In this document: one piece after another, positions 5,714 through 5,765 of the stretch
Position numbering within the stretch: position 1 is the stretch's first letter
Layout of the letters: each line of letters starts with the position of its first letter
From: Rubrivivax sp.
Lineage (GTDB): Bacteria; Pseudomonadota; Gammaproteobacteria; Burkholderiales; Burkholderiaceae_C
Length of the DNA stretch: 5,765 bases
Direction: 5' to 3'
Assembly: GCA_030693565.1 (NCBI GenBank)
Contig: JAUYAJ010000563.1
Location: 1-5,765 of the forward strand
Notes under the pieces: generated by a model
Seen by the model: only the letters and a program-made list of their open reading frames with translations
Databases searched by the model: none
Told to the model about the DNA's origin: nothing
Position numbers and translations under genes: made by a program

Positions 5714-5765
5714 CCTTGTGGAAATCTTGGATTACCGCGGACTCGTTCAAGGAAGAATATTGGTT
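5690..5765. other. Low-GC segment at the right edge, possible breakpoint
   Basis: These bases are about 43% GC by hand count, against roughly two thirds in the rest of the window. On the minus strand one frame has TGA and TAA stops, a second stops at the TGA at 5710-5712, and the third is open to the edge but hydrophilic. No promoter boxes, ribosome site, terminator stem or insertion-sequence end could be identified. The permease's normal N-terminal coding sequence should be here and is not. Confidence 0.5.

Noticed and set aside
4242..5750. Minus-strand open frame of 502 codons in another frame
   Set aside because: It overlaps the permease and ATPase out of frame and is rich in Arg, Gly, His and Ala. 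Its first part was considered as a frameshifted source of the missing permease helix, but it is hydrophilic.
5714..5765. Promoter or GntR operator before the permease
   Set aside because: The segment is AT-richer, but I found no convincing -35/-10 pair or GntR-type palindrome, and the operon is expected to start further upstream with other transporter genes.
1..5765. CRISPR array, tRNA/rRNA genes, insertion sequence or toxin-antitoxin pair
   Set aside because: No regularly spaced repeats, tRNA-like cloverleaf sequence, transposase motifs or terminal inverted repeats were seen; coding sequence fills nearly the whole window.

Overview
The window is high-GC (roughly two thirds G+C by eye). It has GTG and TTG starts and tightly packed genes, which suggests a proteobacterium, most likely a betaproteobacterium of the Burkholderiales. 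That placement is inference from composition and protein style, not from a marker gene.

All genes lie on the minus strand and look like one operon, read from the right edge to the left. In transcription order they are: a CUT1-type sugar ABC permease with an abnormal N-terminus (4922-5713), its ATPase (3860-4909), gluconokinase (3354-3851), an IdnO-like gluconate 5-dehydrogenase (2577-3347), a small cupin (2185-2568 or 2574), a GntR/FadR-type regulator (1415-2182), a mandelate-racemase-type acid-sugar dehydratase (318-1418) and the first 96 codons of a DenD-like sugar-acid dehydrogenase cut by the left edge (1-289). Junctions are 12, 8, 6, 2 (or 8), 2, -4 and 28 bases, so there is almost no non-coding DNA and no room for internal terminators.

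The functional theme is uptake and oxidation of a sugar acid or a sugar-acid-containing compound. An IdnO-type enzyme interconverts 5-keto-gluconate and gluconate, and gluconokinase feeds 6-phosphogluconate into central metabolism. The enolase-superfamily enzyme would dehydrate an aldonic or aldaric acid, and the DenD-like enzyme would oxidise an aldonate. The regulator inside the operon is the likely substrate sensor. The substrate is not determined by the sequence.

The right edge is anomalous. The permease loses its first transmembrane helix, and the last ~80 bases fall to about 43% GC. No frame there restores the missing helix. This is either a rearrangement breakpoint or a sequence-end artefact. 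The operon promoter, the solute-binding protein and the partner permease are not in the window.
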